A stretch of 64,000 nt of DNA from NCBI GenBank assembly GCA_049323455.1, contig JBMONF010000004.1, positions 62,001 to 126,000 of the forward strand, in the 5' to 3' direction. Below are positions 8,699 to 16,236 of this stretch, piece after piece; positions within the stretch are counted from its first letter, which is position 1; every line of letters begins with the position of its first letter. The translations under genes were made by a program, and so were the position numbers. Source of the DNA: Hypericibacter sp049323455. Its GTDB lineage: Bacteria > Pseudomonadota > Alphaproteobacteria > Dongiales > Dongiaceae. A model generated the notes under the pieces. That model was not told the DNA's origin. It worked only from the letters and a program-made list of their open reading frames with translations, and searched no databases.

Positions 8699-10300
8699 TC
8701 AATCGAGCCAGGGCGCGTCCTGCCGGACTTCGATCAGGGTCGGGGCGTCGGCCGCGAAGGCGTCGGCAAGCGCCTTCTTGAGCTGTGCCGCGCTCGCCGG
8801 GCGTGCCGCGTGCGCGCCGAAGGCCTTGGCCAGCATCTGGAAGTCGGGGTTGCGCGGCTTGACCGCGATCTCCGGAATGCCGCGATTGACCATGTCGCCG
8901 GCGATCTGGCCGAGCGCGTCGTTGTTCCACAGTAGAATCGCGATCGGCAGCTTGAGCTCGACGGCGGTCGCGAGCTCCTGCACGGTGAAGAGGAACCCGG
9001 CATCGCCCGCGACCGCGACGCAAGCGCTCTCGGGGCGCGCCAGCTTGGCGCCGATGGCGGCCGGCAGCGCATAACCCAACGTGCCGAAGCCCACCGGGTG
9101 GAACCAGCAGCGCGGCTGGCTCATGGGAAAGTGGTAATTTCCCGTATAGGCGATTTGCGTCATGTCGGTCGCCACCATGCCGTCTTCGGGCAGGGCCGCC
9201 CGCAGCACGTCGAGCACCTTGCGGTGCTTCATCTGCAGCGGCGCCCCGCCGGAGAGGTTGGTCGCGCGCACGCGATCCAGCTCCTCGGCCGGAATGCGCC
9301 CGGCGGCCGGCTTGCCGTCGAGCGCGGCGGCCAGCGCCGGAAGAGCCTGGGCCGCATCGGCAAGGATGGCGACCGCCGCCGGATAATCGCGGGCGATGGT
9401 CCGCGCATCGATGTCGATGCGAACGATCTTGCCCCTGATGTCGAGACGATCGACCCAGCTGTCGGTCTCGGCGAGCTCCGTGCCGGCTGCAATCACGACG
9501 TCGGCCGATGCCAGCAGCTTTTGCGTCGCCGGCATCAACAGCGTCGAGCCGACGCAGAGCGGATGGTCGTCGGGCACCACGCCTTTGCCGGCCGTCGTCA
9601 GGACGACCGCGGCGCCGAGCTGCTCGGCGATGTGGCGGACCGCCTGCGCGCAGTCGACCGTGCCGCCGCCCGCGAGCAAGAGCGGCCGCTTGGCGGCGCG
9701 CAGCAGCTTGGCAGCAGCGGCAATGGCGTCGGCGGAGGGGGCCGGTCGCGCGGCCGAGGGGCCGGGCGTCTCGATGCGCGGCGCGGGCGCGGCCAGCACA
9801 TCGAGCGGCAATTCGATATGGACCGGGCGCGGCCGCTGGCTGGCGAAGCGGTCGAAGGCGTCGGCGATTGCGGACGGCAGCTCCGAGGCCGCGCGCAGGC
9901 TGTAGCTGGCCGATACCAGCGGTGCGATCGCCGCCTGCTGGTCCGTGATCTCGTGCAAGCGGCCGCGACCGCGGCCGAGATCGCTGCTGGCGTTGACGCT
10001 GGAGAGCATCAGCACCGGGATCGAGTCGGAGAAGGCCTGGCCGATCGACGTTGCGGCGTTCAAGACGCCGGGCCCGGTGATGACGCAGCACACGCCCGGT
10101 CGGCCCGAAGCGCGCGCATAGCCGTCGGCCATGAAGCCGGCGCCCTGCTCATGCCGCACGCCGACATGCCGGATCGAGCTGTCGGCAAGGCCGCGATAGA
10201 AGTCGAGCGTATGCACGCCGGGAATTCCAAACACGGTATCGACGCCGTATTGCTCGAGGAGCGCAATCGCGGCCTGGCCGCAGGTCATGTTGGTCGTCAT
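8699..10300 (-). CDS. ThDP-dependent decarboxylase, 5-guanidino-2-oxopentanoate decarboxylase-like (AruI type)
   Basis: A 533-residue acetolactate synthase-superfamily enzyme. The N-terminal pyrimidine-binding domain has RHEQGAGF with the cofactor-activating Glu51. A central Rossmann domain follows, and the C-terminal domain carries the ThDP motif from GDAGFLFTVQELATAV to LLWNN. No FAD-type AHAS regulatory subunit lies nearby. The N-terminal GVHTLDFYRGLADS and the overall pattern match proteins called AruI, which act in the arginine transaminase pathway. A general 2-oxoacid decarboxylase or acetolactate synthase-like role is also possible. The gene stands alone, 75 bases upstream of the DUF2927 gene. 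Confidence 0.83.
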   Translation of the reverse strand: MTTNMTCGQAAIALLEQYGVDTVFGIPGVHTLDFYRGLADSSIRHVGVRHEQGAGFMADGYARASGRPGVCCVITGPGVLNAATSIGQAFSDSIPVLMLSSVNASSDLGRGRGRLHEITDQQAAIAPLVSASYSLRAASELPSAIADAFDRFASQRPRPVHIELPLDVLAAPAPRIETPGPSAARPAPSADAIAAAAKLLRAAKRPLLLAGGGTVDCAQAVRHIAEQLGAAVVLTTAGKGVVPDDHPLCVGSTLLMPATQKLLASADVVIAAGTELAETDSWVDRLDIRGKIVRIDIDARTIARDYPAAVAILADAAQALPALAAALDGKPAAGRIPAEELDRVRATNLSGGAPLQMKHRKVLDVLRAALPEDGMVATDMTQIAYTGNYHFPMSQPRCWFHPVGFGTLGYALPAAIGAKLARPESACVAVAGDAGFLFTVQELATAVELKLPIAILLWNNDALGQIAGDMVNRGIPEIAVKPRNPDFQMLAKAFGAHAARPASAAQLKKALADAFAADAPTLIEVRQDAPWLD

Positions 10301-10506
10301 CGGTGGTGCTTTCGCATTGTGGTGAATGCCAAGTTAACGAAGCCGCTCTCGCATTAGGAATTGGCGAGCTGCAGCATGGACCGGCGCAAATCCGCGAGCA
10401 AGCGACGGTTGCGCTCGCCTTATCCCGGTTATTCATCCTTTCCACAGCTTCCTCAGATGCTAGGGTTCCCGCACCATGCCGTCCGCGTCGGGTCGGGGAG
10501 ACACCG

Positions 10507-10719
10507 ATGGTCAGTCCGTATCTCACCAAGCCATTGCGCACGATCGAGCAGGTCGCGCGGGAGCTCGAAGAGGCGCAGCGACGTCGCCTTGCGCACAAGG
10601 GCGGCCGTGCCTTGCTGGAGCCCGACCTCGAGGTGCCGAACGCCCAAGGCGGTTCGAAAAAGCCGACGAAAGTCGAAGACTCGAGAGAGAGGAAAGGCCC
10701 TCGCCCGCACATCGATTGA
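10507..10719 (+). CDS. Small hypothetical protein (70 aa)
   Basis: A short basic protein beginning MVSPYLTKPLRTIEQVAREL, with a predicted amphipathic helix over residues 8-35 and a charged, disordered tail (SKKPTKVEDSRERKG). GGGGAG lies seven bases before the ATG, a good ribosome site, which is the main reason to keep it. I recognise no family. It stands alone between a divergent decarboxylase gene and the AEC carrier. Confidence 0.5.
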   Translation: MVSPYLTKPLRTIEQVARELEEAQRRRLAHKGGRALLEPDLEVPNAQGGSKKPTKVEDSRERKGPRPHID

Positions 10720-10951
10720 CGGCGGGCACCGCCCCATAGGGGCAGCTCTCGGTCCGGGTCGCCGGCCTTCGTTTCTCCATGCGCCTTTCTTGCACCATCG
10801 GCACGCCGTGGGGACACGACCGCCGTGGCGTGAGCCGCGAGGGTCGGTCTATCGAGACCGCAGCGGCCATTGCACGAGGCGCGCGACGCTGTTAAGGCTC
10901 GGGCGCCACCCCTTCGCAAGCGGCATCACGCCGCAGCACGGCCGTTCCCGC

Positions 10952-11827
10952 ATGTTCGCCACGCTCGCCGCCATCATCGCTCCGATCCTGATCGTCGCCG
11001 CGATCGGCTATATCTGGGCCTGGCTCAAGCGGCCGTTCGACTCGCGCCTGGTGACGGCGCTGGTGACGACGATCGGCACGCCTAGCCTGGTGGCTTCCAC
11101 CCTGACCAAGCTCTCGGTCGATACGACGGCGCTGGGTCACATGGCGCTCGTCACGGTCGTCGCTTTTGTCGGTTTCGCGGCGGTCGGAATGGTCGCGCTC
11201 AAGTTGCTCAAGCTGCCGTTCCATTCCTATCTGCCATCGCTCATGTTCCCGAACTCCGGCAATATGGGCCTGCCCCTCTCCCTCTTCGCCTTCGGCGAGG
11301 ACGGGCTTGCGCTCGCCATCGTCTTTTTCGTGATTTCCGTCACGCTGCAATTCACGCTGGGCATAGGGCTCGCCGCCGGCAGCGCGGACGTCAGGCGCCT
11401 GTTGCGGATGCCGCTGACTTATGCGGTGGCGTTGTCGCTGCTCTTCCTCGCGACTGGTTGGCCCGTGCCGAAATGGCTGGCGAACACGCTGGAGCTTCTG
11501 GGCGGCCTCACCATCCCGCTGATGCTGGTGGCGCTGGGCGTGTCGCTCGGGCATCTCAGAGTGCGGTCGCTGGGGCGAGCCCTTCTGCTATCCCTGGTGC
11601 GGCTGGGCGCCGGGTTCATCATCGGCCTCGGGGTCGGGCGTGCCTTCGGTCTCGAAGGCGAGGCGCTGGGCGTCGTCGTTCTTCAGTCCGCGATGCCCGT
11701 GGCGGTGTTCAATTATCTCTTTGCCGAGCTCTACAAGCGCGAGCCCGAGGACGTGGCGGGCCTCGTGGTGGTGTCGACCGTCTTGTCGTTCGTGACGTTG
11801 CCGCCGCTCCTGCTATTCGTGCTGTAG
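10952..11827 (+). CDS. AEC family transporter (auxin efflux carrier-like)
   Basis: A 291-residue membrane protein with about ten hydrophobic helices in two inverted halves. The FPNSGNMGLPLSLF block and the later VLQSAMPVAVFNYLFA stretch are the broken-helix regions typical of AEC carriers, which move organic anions such as malate. I chose the ATG at 10952 because the open frame upstream is low-complexity and lacks hydrophobicity. No clear Shine-Dalgarno is visible. The maleate isomerase-like gene follows 144 bases later on the same strand, so a dicarboxylate substrate is a reasonable guess. Confidence 0.83.
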   Translation: MFATLAAIIAPILIVAAIGYIWAWLKRPFDSRLVTALVTTIGTPSLVASTLTKLSVDTTALGHMALVTVVAFVGFAAVGMVALKLLKLPFHSYLPSLMFPNSGNMGLPLSLFAFGEDGLALAIVFFVISVTLQFTLGIGLAAGSADVRRLLRMPLTYAVALSLLFLATGWPVPKWLANTLELLGGLTIPLMLVALGVSLGHLRVRSLGRALLLSLVRLGAGFIIGLGVGRAFGLEGEALGVVVLQSAMPVAVFNYLFAELYKREPEDVAGLVVVSTVLSFVTLPPLLLFVL

Positions 11828-11971
11828 CGGCAGGCCGTCCGGCCCGCAAAAGAGCTTCGGCGTTGCAGATGGCGATTGCGCCCCTCGTGACGGTTCCGAA
11901 AAGGCGCGTTATAGTTTCCGAACGGGAAGAGCCGGCGCCAAGCCGGCTGACCTTCGGGAGGAAAGCCCGTC

Positions 11972-12766
11972 ATGAACGAAAGCGCGCTCCGCCGGCCGGC
12001 CGGCGCCGGCACTCTCAGCAAGACCCATATGCCGTTCACCCTCGACGGCGGTGTCGCGAGCCGCTGTCGCATCGGGCTGATCGTGCTGGCGACCGATCAC
12101 ACCATCGAGGCCGAGTGGCGGCAGGTGATCCGGCTGCCGGGCGTGGCGATCTACGAGAGCCGCATCCTCAACGCGGCCGAGATCAATCCGACCACCTTGG
12201 CCGCCATGGAGAAGGGGCTCGCCGCGGCGGCCTCGCTGATCCTGCCTGGCACCAAGCTCGACGTGATCGGTTATGGCTGCACCTCGGCCTCGGTGGTGCT
12301 GGGCGAGGAAACGGTGGCCCGGCGCATCCGGGAGGCGCGGCCGGAGGCCAAGGTCACGAACCCGATCACGGCGGCCATCGCCGGCATGAAGATGCTGGGT
12401 GCCGGGCGCATCGCGCTGCTGACGCCTTATATCGAGGAGGTCAACCAGCGCTTCCGCAGCTACATCGAGGCGCACGGGCTCGAGGTGCCGGTGATGGGCT
12501 CCTTCAACCACGAAAACGACAACGAGGTGGCGCGCATCTCGACCGCCTCGATCCGCGACGCGATGATCGAGCTCGGTCGCGAGCCTTCCGTCGACGGTGT
12601 GTTCGTATCCTGCACCAGCCTGCGCGTGGCCGAGATCGCCGAGGAGGTCGAGCGCGCCATCGGCAAGCCGGTGACATCGAGCAACCTGGCGCTCGCTTGG
12701 CATTGCCTGCGGCTTGCCGGCGCGAACGACCCGATCCCGGGCTACGGGCGGCTGTTCCGGAGCTGA
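11972..12766 (+). CDS. Maleate cis-trans isomerase / Asp-Glu racemase superfamily enzyme
   Basis: A 264-residue protein with the two catalytic cysteine blocks of the maleate isomerase/arylmalonate decarboxylase group: DVIGYGCTSASVVLG in the first half and GVFVSCTSLRVAEIAEE in the second. The two-cysteine pattern favours isomerisation or racemisation over decarboxylation, which needs only one. A GGGAGG site precedes the ATG. It probably acts in the cytosol on a small dicarboxylate. The AEC-type carrier gene upstream on the same strand supports that. The interleaved inverted repeat begins nine bases after its stop. Confidence 0.8.
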   Translation: MNESALRRPAGAGTLSKTHMPFTLDGGVASRCRIGLIVLATDHTIEAEWRQVIRLPGVAIYESRILNAAEINPTTLAAMEKGLAAAASLILPGTKLDVIGYGCTSASVVLGEETVARRIREARPEAKVTNPITAAIAGMKMLGAGRIALLTPYIEEVNQRFRSYIEAHGLEVPVMGSFNHENDNEVARISTASIRDAMIELGREPSVDGVFVSCTSLRVAEIAEEVERAIGKPVTSSNLALAWHCLRLAGANDPIPGYGRLFRS

Positions 12767-12775
12767 GGCATAAAG

Positions 12776-12837
12776 CCCAGCCCGATTGACCCGGCCCTGT
12801 CCCGGCCGGATCAATCGGGCTGGGACAGGGCCGGGTC
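12776..12837. repeat. Interleaved (pseudoknot-order) inverted repeats
   Basis: Arm A (12776-12789, CCCAGCCCGATTGA) is the exact reverse complement of A' (12811-12824). Arm B (12788-12803, GACCCGGCCCTGTCCC) is the exact reverse complement of B' (12822-12837). The order is A-B-A'-B', with 2- to 3-base overlaps between adjacent arms. The transcript can therefore form either hairpin, or a pseudoknot, but not two nested stems. No T-run follows on either strand, so it is not a standard terminator. Confidence 0.85.
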
Positions 12838-13230
12838 GGTGATCTCGGGCCTCCTTTCGTGCGGCTTCGTCGTTGATTCGCGACGCTCCGGCCTTCTTTA
12901 ACCTGGCCGAAAAGCGAGCGAACATTGCCGCGGGAGCAAGGTTCTTCGGCCATGAGCCGAAGCGATCGCAGGAGGGCCGATCCTGCCGCCGATGGCAAGA
13001 CATGGGGCTCGTTGATCTGCCGAGGAGCGGACGAGGGCCAGGAACCGGGTAACGCGGCCGGGGCTGCAAAAGGAACAGCCGCCGGCTTCATTTCAGCAGG
13101 ACCCAAGGACCGGGCGACCGCGCCGATCCCTCGCCGCGGCATCTCGCGCGCGCCCGGAATCTCGATGGCGCTCGCATCGCTTGCGCGCCGTGCCGGCGCC
13201 AGCCGGCTGCATTACCAACCGGTTAGGTAG
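12838..13230. other. Non-coding stretch, no supported gene
   Basis: I see no convincing gene. A 101-codon plus-strand frame (12925-13230) starts with no good ribosome site, is low in hydrophobic residues and has no recognisable motif. The region shifts from GC-rich to AT-richer towards its right end. Confidence 0.4.
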
Positions 13231-13522
13231 CGAGTACTTCCATTAAATGTGCGTAATTAAGCGCGTTTAAAGAAAAAGCGCTTAGACAATTGCGCGTAAG
13301 GATCAGTATCGGAAAGAGCAAGATAAGACAAAATCGAACGTCATCTCCGCCTTTTCTTTTCTCCTGCCACCGACAACTCAGCCTCATCAGTCACAACGGC
13401 GTAGCCCGTTCCTGGGATGACGTAAGCGAGACAACCGAATTTGAGCCTGATTTTACGTAAATGCGGCAAGACCGCGTGAAATCGCAACTTTGCAAGGCCC
13501 CTGCGGGCAAGGAAGAACGGCC
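13231..13522 (+). promoter_or_regulatory. AT-rich upstream region of the chemoreceptor gene
   Basis: This is an AT-rich stretch in a GC-rich window. TTAA boxes lie at 13243-13246, 13257-13260 and 13267-13270. The pair 13257/13267 is one base short of the CtrA-type TTAA-N7-TTAA spacing. A perfect palindrome TTTACGTAAA lies at 13452-13461, about 60 bases before the start codon. Regulation by CtrA or another factor is an inference from these motifs only. Confidence 0.4.
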
Positions 13523-15226
13523 ATGCGCCTCAGCAACTGGAAGATCCGCAACAAGCTCCTGCTCCTCGTCGGAGTCATGGCGCTTCTCATCGCCGTCGTG
13601 TCGGGTGTCGGGCTGGTCGCCGTCCGAGACATCGTCGATCAGCAGCAGATCATGGACGAGAACGACACGGAAGCCCTGCTCAGTGCCAACTTGAACCAGA
13701 ACGTGATCGCGCTGAACCGCGCGGAGTACCGCGTCGGCGGAGATCCATCGGCCAATACGTTGAATGACGTGCTCGATACGGTGTCCAAAGAAAGGAAAAG
13801 CCTGGAAGACCATCTGGGCAAGTTGCGCGAGACCGCCGACGGCGAGCAAATGGACATGCTGAAGGCGATCGAAGCCGATTATGAGGCTTATACGGGCAAT
13901 CTGAACGACACGCTCGCGAAGGCGCGCGAAGTGGGATCGAGCGTCGTGCTGAGCGATGCGCAGCGGAACATCCAGGAATCGGTCAAGGCGAGCCAGGCGG
14001 CGGCGGATCGGCTACAGCAGACCGTGAAGGCCTACGCCGACTATTCGGACCGAAAGAGCAACGAGGCCACAGCGACGGCCACCAAGACGGCGTCTTCGGT
14101 GCAAGCCGTGATGATCGTGGTGTCGATCCTCGGTATCGTCGGCGGTATCGCTCTCGGCTATTTGCTGGCGACGTTCGGGATCGCCAAGCCGCTCGCGAGA
14201 TCGATCGCCAATCTGAGGCAGCTCGCCGACGGCGATCTTTCGGCCGAAGTCTTCGGAACCGAGCGCAAGGACGAGATCGGCGACATCGCTTCCGCGCTGC
14301 AGGTGTTCAAGGATACCGCCGTCAAGGCGGAAACCATGCGCGCCGAGCAGGCAAAAGAACAGGAGCGGAAGGAGGCGCGACAGCGAGCCATCGACGGTTA
14401 CATCGAGAGCTTCGATGAATCCGTCACGGGCCTGCTCGGCGTCCTCGCCTCGGCCGCGACCGAAATGCGGTCGACTGCCGAAAGCATGTCGGCCACGGCC
14501 GAGGAGACCTCGCGCCAGGCGACGGCGGTCGCGGCTGCCTCCGAGCAGGCCTCGACCAACGTCCAGACCGTGGCTTCGGCTGCAGAGGAGTTGGCAAACT
14601 CGATCACGGAAATCGGCCGACGGGTCTCGGAGTCAACCCGCATCGCCAACCAGGCTGTCAACGAGGCCACGCGCACCAATGCGGAAGTGAAGGGCCTTGC
14701 GGAGGCCGCCGAGAAGATCGGCAACATCGTCGAGCTGATCAACGACATAGCCAGCCAGACCAACTTGCTGGCGCTCAACGCCACAATCGAGGCGGCGCGA
14801 GCCGGGGAAGCGGGCAAAGGGTTTGCGGTGGTGGCATCGGAGGTGAAATCGCTGGCCAATCAGACCGCCAAGGCTACCGAGGAGATCGCGAACCAGATCA
14901 ACGCAATGCAGAGTGCGACCAACGGCGCCGTCGGTGCCATCGAAGGTATCGGCGGCACCATCAACAAGATTAGCGAGATCGCCACGGCAATCGCGTCCGC
15001 TGTCGAGGAGCAGGGTGCTGCGACGCAGGAGATCGCGCGCAACGTCCAGCAGGCGGCGGCCGGCACGGCCGAAGTGTCGTCCAACGTCGCCGGCGTGACC
15101 CAGGCCGCGAGCGAGACGGGCGCGGCGTCCGGCCAGGTTCGGGCAACGGCCGGCGAGCTCGCCAAGCAGGCGGAAGTCCTGCGAGCGGAAGTCGACAGGT
15201 TTCTCGACAACATCAGGGCAGCCTGA
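13523..15226 (+). CDS. Methyl-accepting chemotaxis protein
   Basis: A 567-residue receptor. TM1 is about residues 10-32, followed by a helical periplasmic domain (about 33-188) of four-helix-bundle type, TM2 (about 190-212), a HAMP domain (about 213-266) and a long signalling coiled coil. The hairpin tip ELINDIASQTNLLALNATIE is near residues 403-422. There is no PAS domain or C-terminal pentapeptide, so it probably depends on other receptors for CheR/CheB tethering. The ATG at 13523 has AAGGAAG seven bases upstream. A GTG eleven codons earlier is in frame but less likely. The ligand is unknown. Confidence 0.92.
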   Translation: MRLSNWKIRNKLLLLVGVMALLIAVVSGVGLVAVRDIVDQQQIMDENDTEALLSANLNQNVIALNRAEYRVGGDPSANTLNDVLDTVSKERKSLEDHLGKLRETADGEQMDMLKAIEADYEAYTGNLNDTLAKAREVGSSVVLSDAQRNIQESVKASQAAADRLQQTVKAYADYSDRKSNEATATATKTASSVQAVMIVVSILGIVGGIALGYLLATFGIAKPLARSIANLRQLADGDLSAEVFGTERKDEIGDIASALQVFKDTAVKAETMRAEQAKEQERKEARQRAIDGYIESFDESVTGLLGVLASAATEMRSTAESMSATAEETSRQATAVAAASEQASTNVQTVASAAEELANSITEIGRRVSESTRIANQAVNEATRTNAEVKGLAEAAEKIGNIVELINDIASQTNLLALNATIEAARAGEAGKGFAVVASEVKSLANQTAKATEEIANQINAMQSATNGAVGAIEGIGGTINKISEIATAIASAVEEQGAATQEIARNVQQAAAGTAEVSSNVAGVTQAASETGAASGQVRATAGELAKQAEVLRAEVDRFLDNIRAA

Positions 15227-15311
15227 ACCGGCAATGCCGAACGGCGGCGGCGCCGGCTCGCCGGCGCCGTTGGCCGAGATCGGCGAGCAGCAACCTTGCA
15301 GAAGTCGTGAC

Positions 15312-15791
15312 ATGGGCACCGTCGTCTATCTGCCCGTACGAGAGGTCGGGCTCGCTCGCCTGCTCGAGCGTGCGCGCAGCCAGCTCGCAATCGAGCGCGA
15401 TCGGGCGATCGGGACGCTCCACCAGGCCGTGCGCCTGCTGGAAGCGATACCGAGCAGCGGCGGGGGATTGGATCTAGGCGATGTCATCGCCGCCTACCGG
15501 CAGGCCATCGACGCCCTGGGCACGATCGATCCTCGTCGGCCGCCGGAAGGAATCTGGGTCGAGGAATTGGCGCTCCAGCTCGAGCGTCTCGCTTGCATGC
15601 TCGTAGCGATCTACGGCCTTGTGCAGGCTCGAGCCGAGGGGTTGACGGCGGCAGCACCGAAGATGAGCGGAGAAGAAAACTGGTTGGGACAGGGATATGA
15701 CGAAACCGCGCAGGAAGGGGACGGCCCTTCGATTGCTCACGATCATGGGGCTGCTTCTGGCCCTGGAGCCCCTTTGGGGACTGTCACATAG
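15312..15791 (+). CDS. Hypothetical protein (159 aa), helical N-terminal domain
   Basis: I do not recognise a family. The protein starts MGTVVYLPVREVGLARLLER and has two or three charged amphipathic helices up to about residue 110. A Gly/Ala/Pro-rich tail lies in the stretch that overlaps the next gene by 95 bases. No signal peptide or membrane segment is seen. A start 26 codons upstream (15234) is also in frame, but its extra residues are Gly/Pro-rich and look non-coding. It lies between the chemoreceptor and the exported molybdopterin-fold protein, so a signalling role is conceivable but unproven. Confidence 0.55.
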   Translation: MGTVVYLPVREVGLARLLERARSQLAIERDRAIGTLHQAVRLLEAIPSSGGGLDLGDVIAAYRQAIDALGTIDPRRPPEGIWVEELALQLERLACMLVAIYGLVQARAEGLTAAAPKMSGEENWLGQGYDETAQEGDGPSIAHDHGAASGPGAPLGTVT

Positions 15792-16236
15792 CGCCGTGGC
15801 GGGCGATCCGACGGCCGTCCATACGCCGATCCTGCTCACGGTTGCTGGCAAGATTGCGGCTGCGGGCGAAACCGCGCAGTTCGACCGCTCGCGGCTGGAG
15901 AGCCTGGGCATGCATCATCTGAAGACGCACACCTATTGGACCGACGGAGTGCAGGATTTCGAGGGTGTATTGCTGCGCGATCTCCTGCGGGCGGTTGGTT
16001 CGCGCGGCAAAGTGGGTGTGATGGAGGCGCTCAACGATTACAGCGTGGAGATCCCGCTTTCGGATGCCGCGTTCTACGACGTGCTCATTGCGCTCAAGCG
16101 GAACGGAAGGGATCTCCGAATTCGCGACAGGGGGCCGCTCTGGCTCGTCTATCCCATCGACGGTCATCCCGAGCTCGATCGCAGGGCGACCGCCGACAAG
16201 ATGATCTGGCATTTGTCTCGCATAAATATCCAATGA
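15697..16236 (+). CDS. Small exported oxidoreductase molybdopterin-binding-fold protein
   Basis: A 179-residue protein with a basic start (MTKPRRKG), a hydrophobic signal helix (LRLLTIMGLLLALEPLWGL) and a likely AVAG cleavage site near residue 36. The mature part (LLTVAGKI, TYWTDGVQDFEGVLLRDLL, LWLVYPIDGHPEL) looks like the sulfite-oxidase/YedY molybdopterin-binding fold, but at about 140 residues it is far shorter than a true enzyme. I see no conserved cofactor cysteine in the usual place, so ligand binding rather than catalysis is likely. The stop overlaps the kinase start by four bases (ATGA), suggesting it senses or signals for that kinase. Confidence 0.75.
   Translation: MTKPRRKGTALRLLTIMGLLLALEPLWGLSHSAVAGDPTAVHTPILLTVAGKIAAAGETAQFDRSRLESLGMHHLKTHTYWTDGVQDFEGVLLRDLLRAVGSRGKVGVMEALNDYSVEIPLSDAAFYDVLIALKRNGRDLRIRDRGPLWLVYPIDGHPELDRRATADKMIWHLSRINIQ

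Noticed and set aside
10720..10951. Hairpin CGGTCT-ATCG-AGACCG near 10860 as an RNA element before the AEC carrier
   Set aside because: A 6-bp stem is expected by chance in GC-rich DNA, and nothing else supports an RNA.
12925..13230. Possible 101-residue plus-strand gene
   Set aside because: No ribosome site, low hydrophobicity and no motif; composition like non-coding GC-rich DNA.
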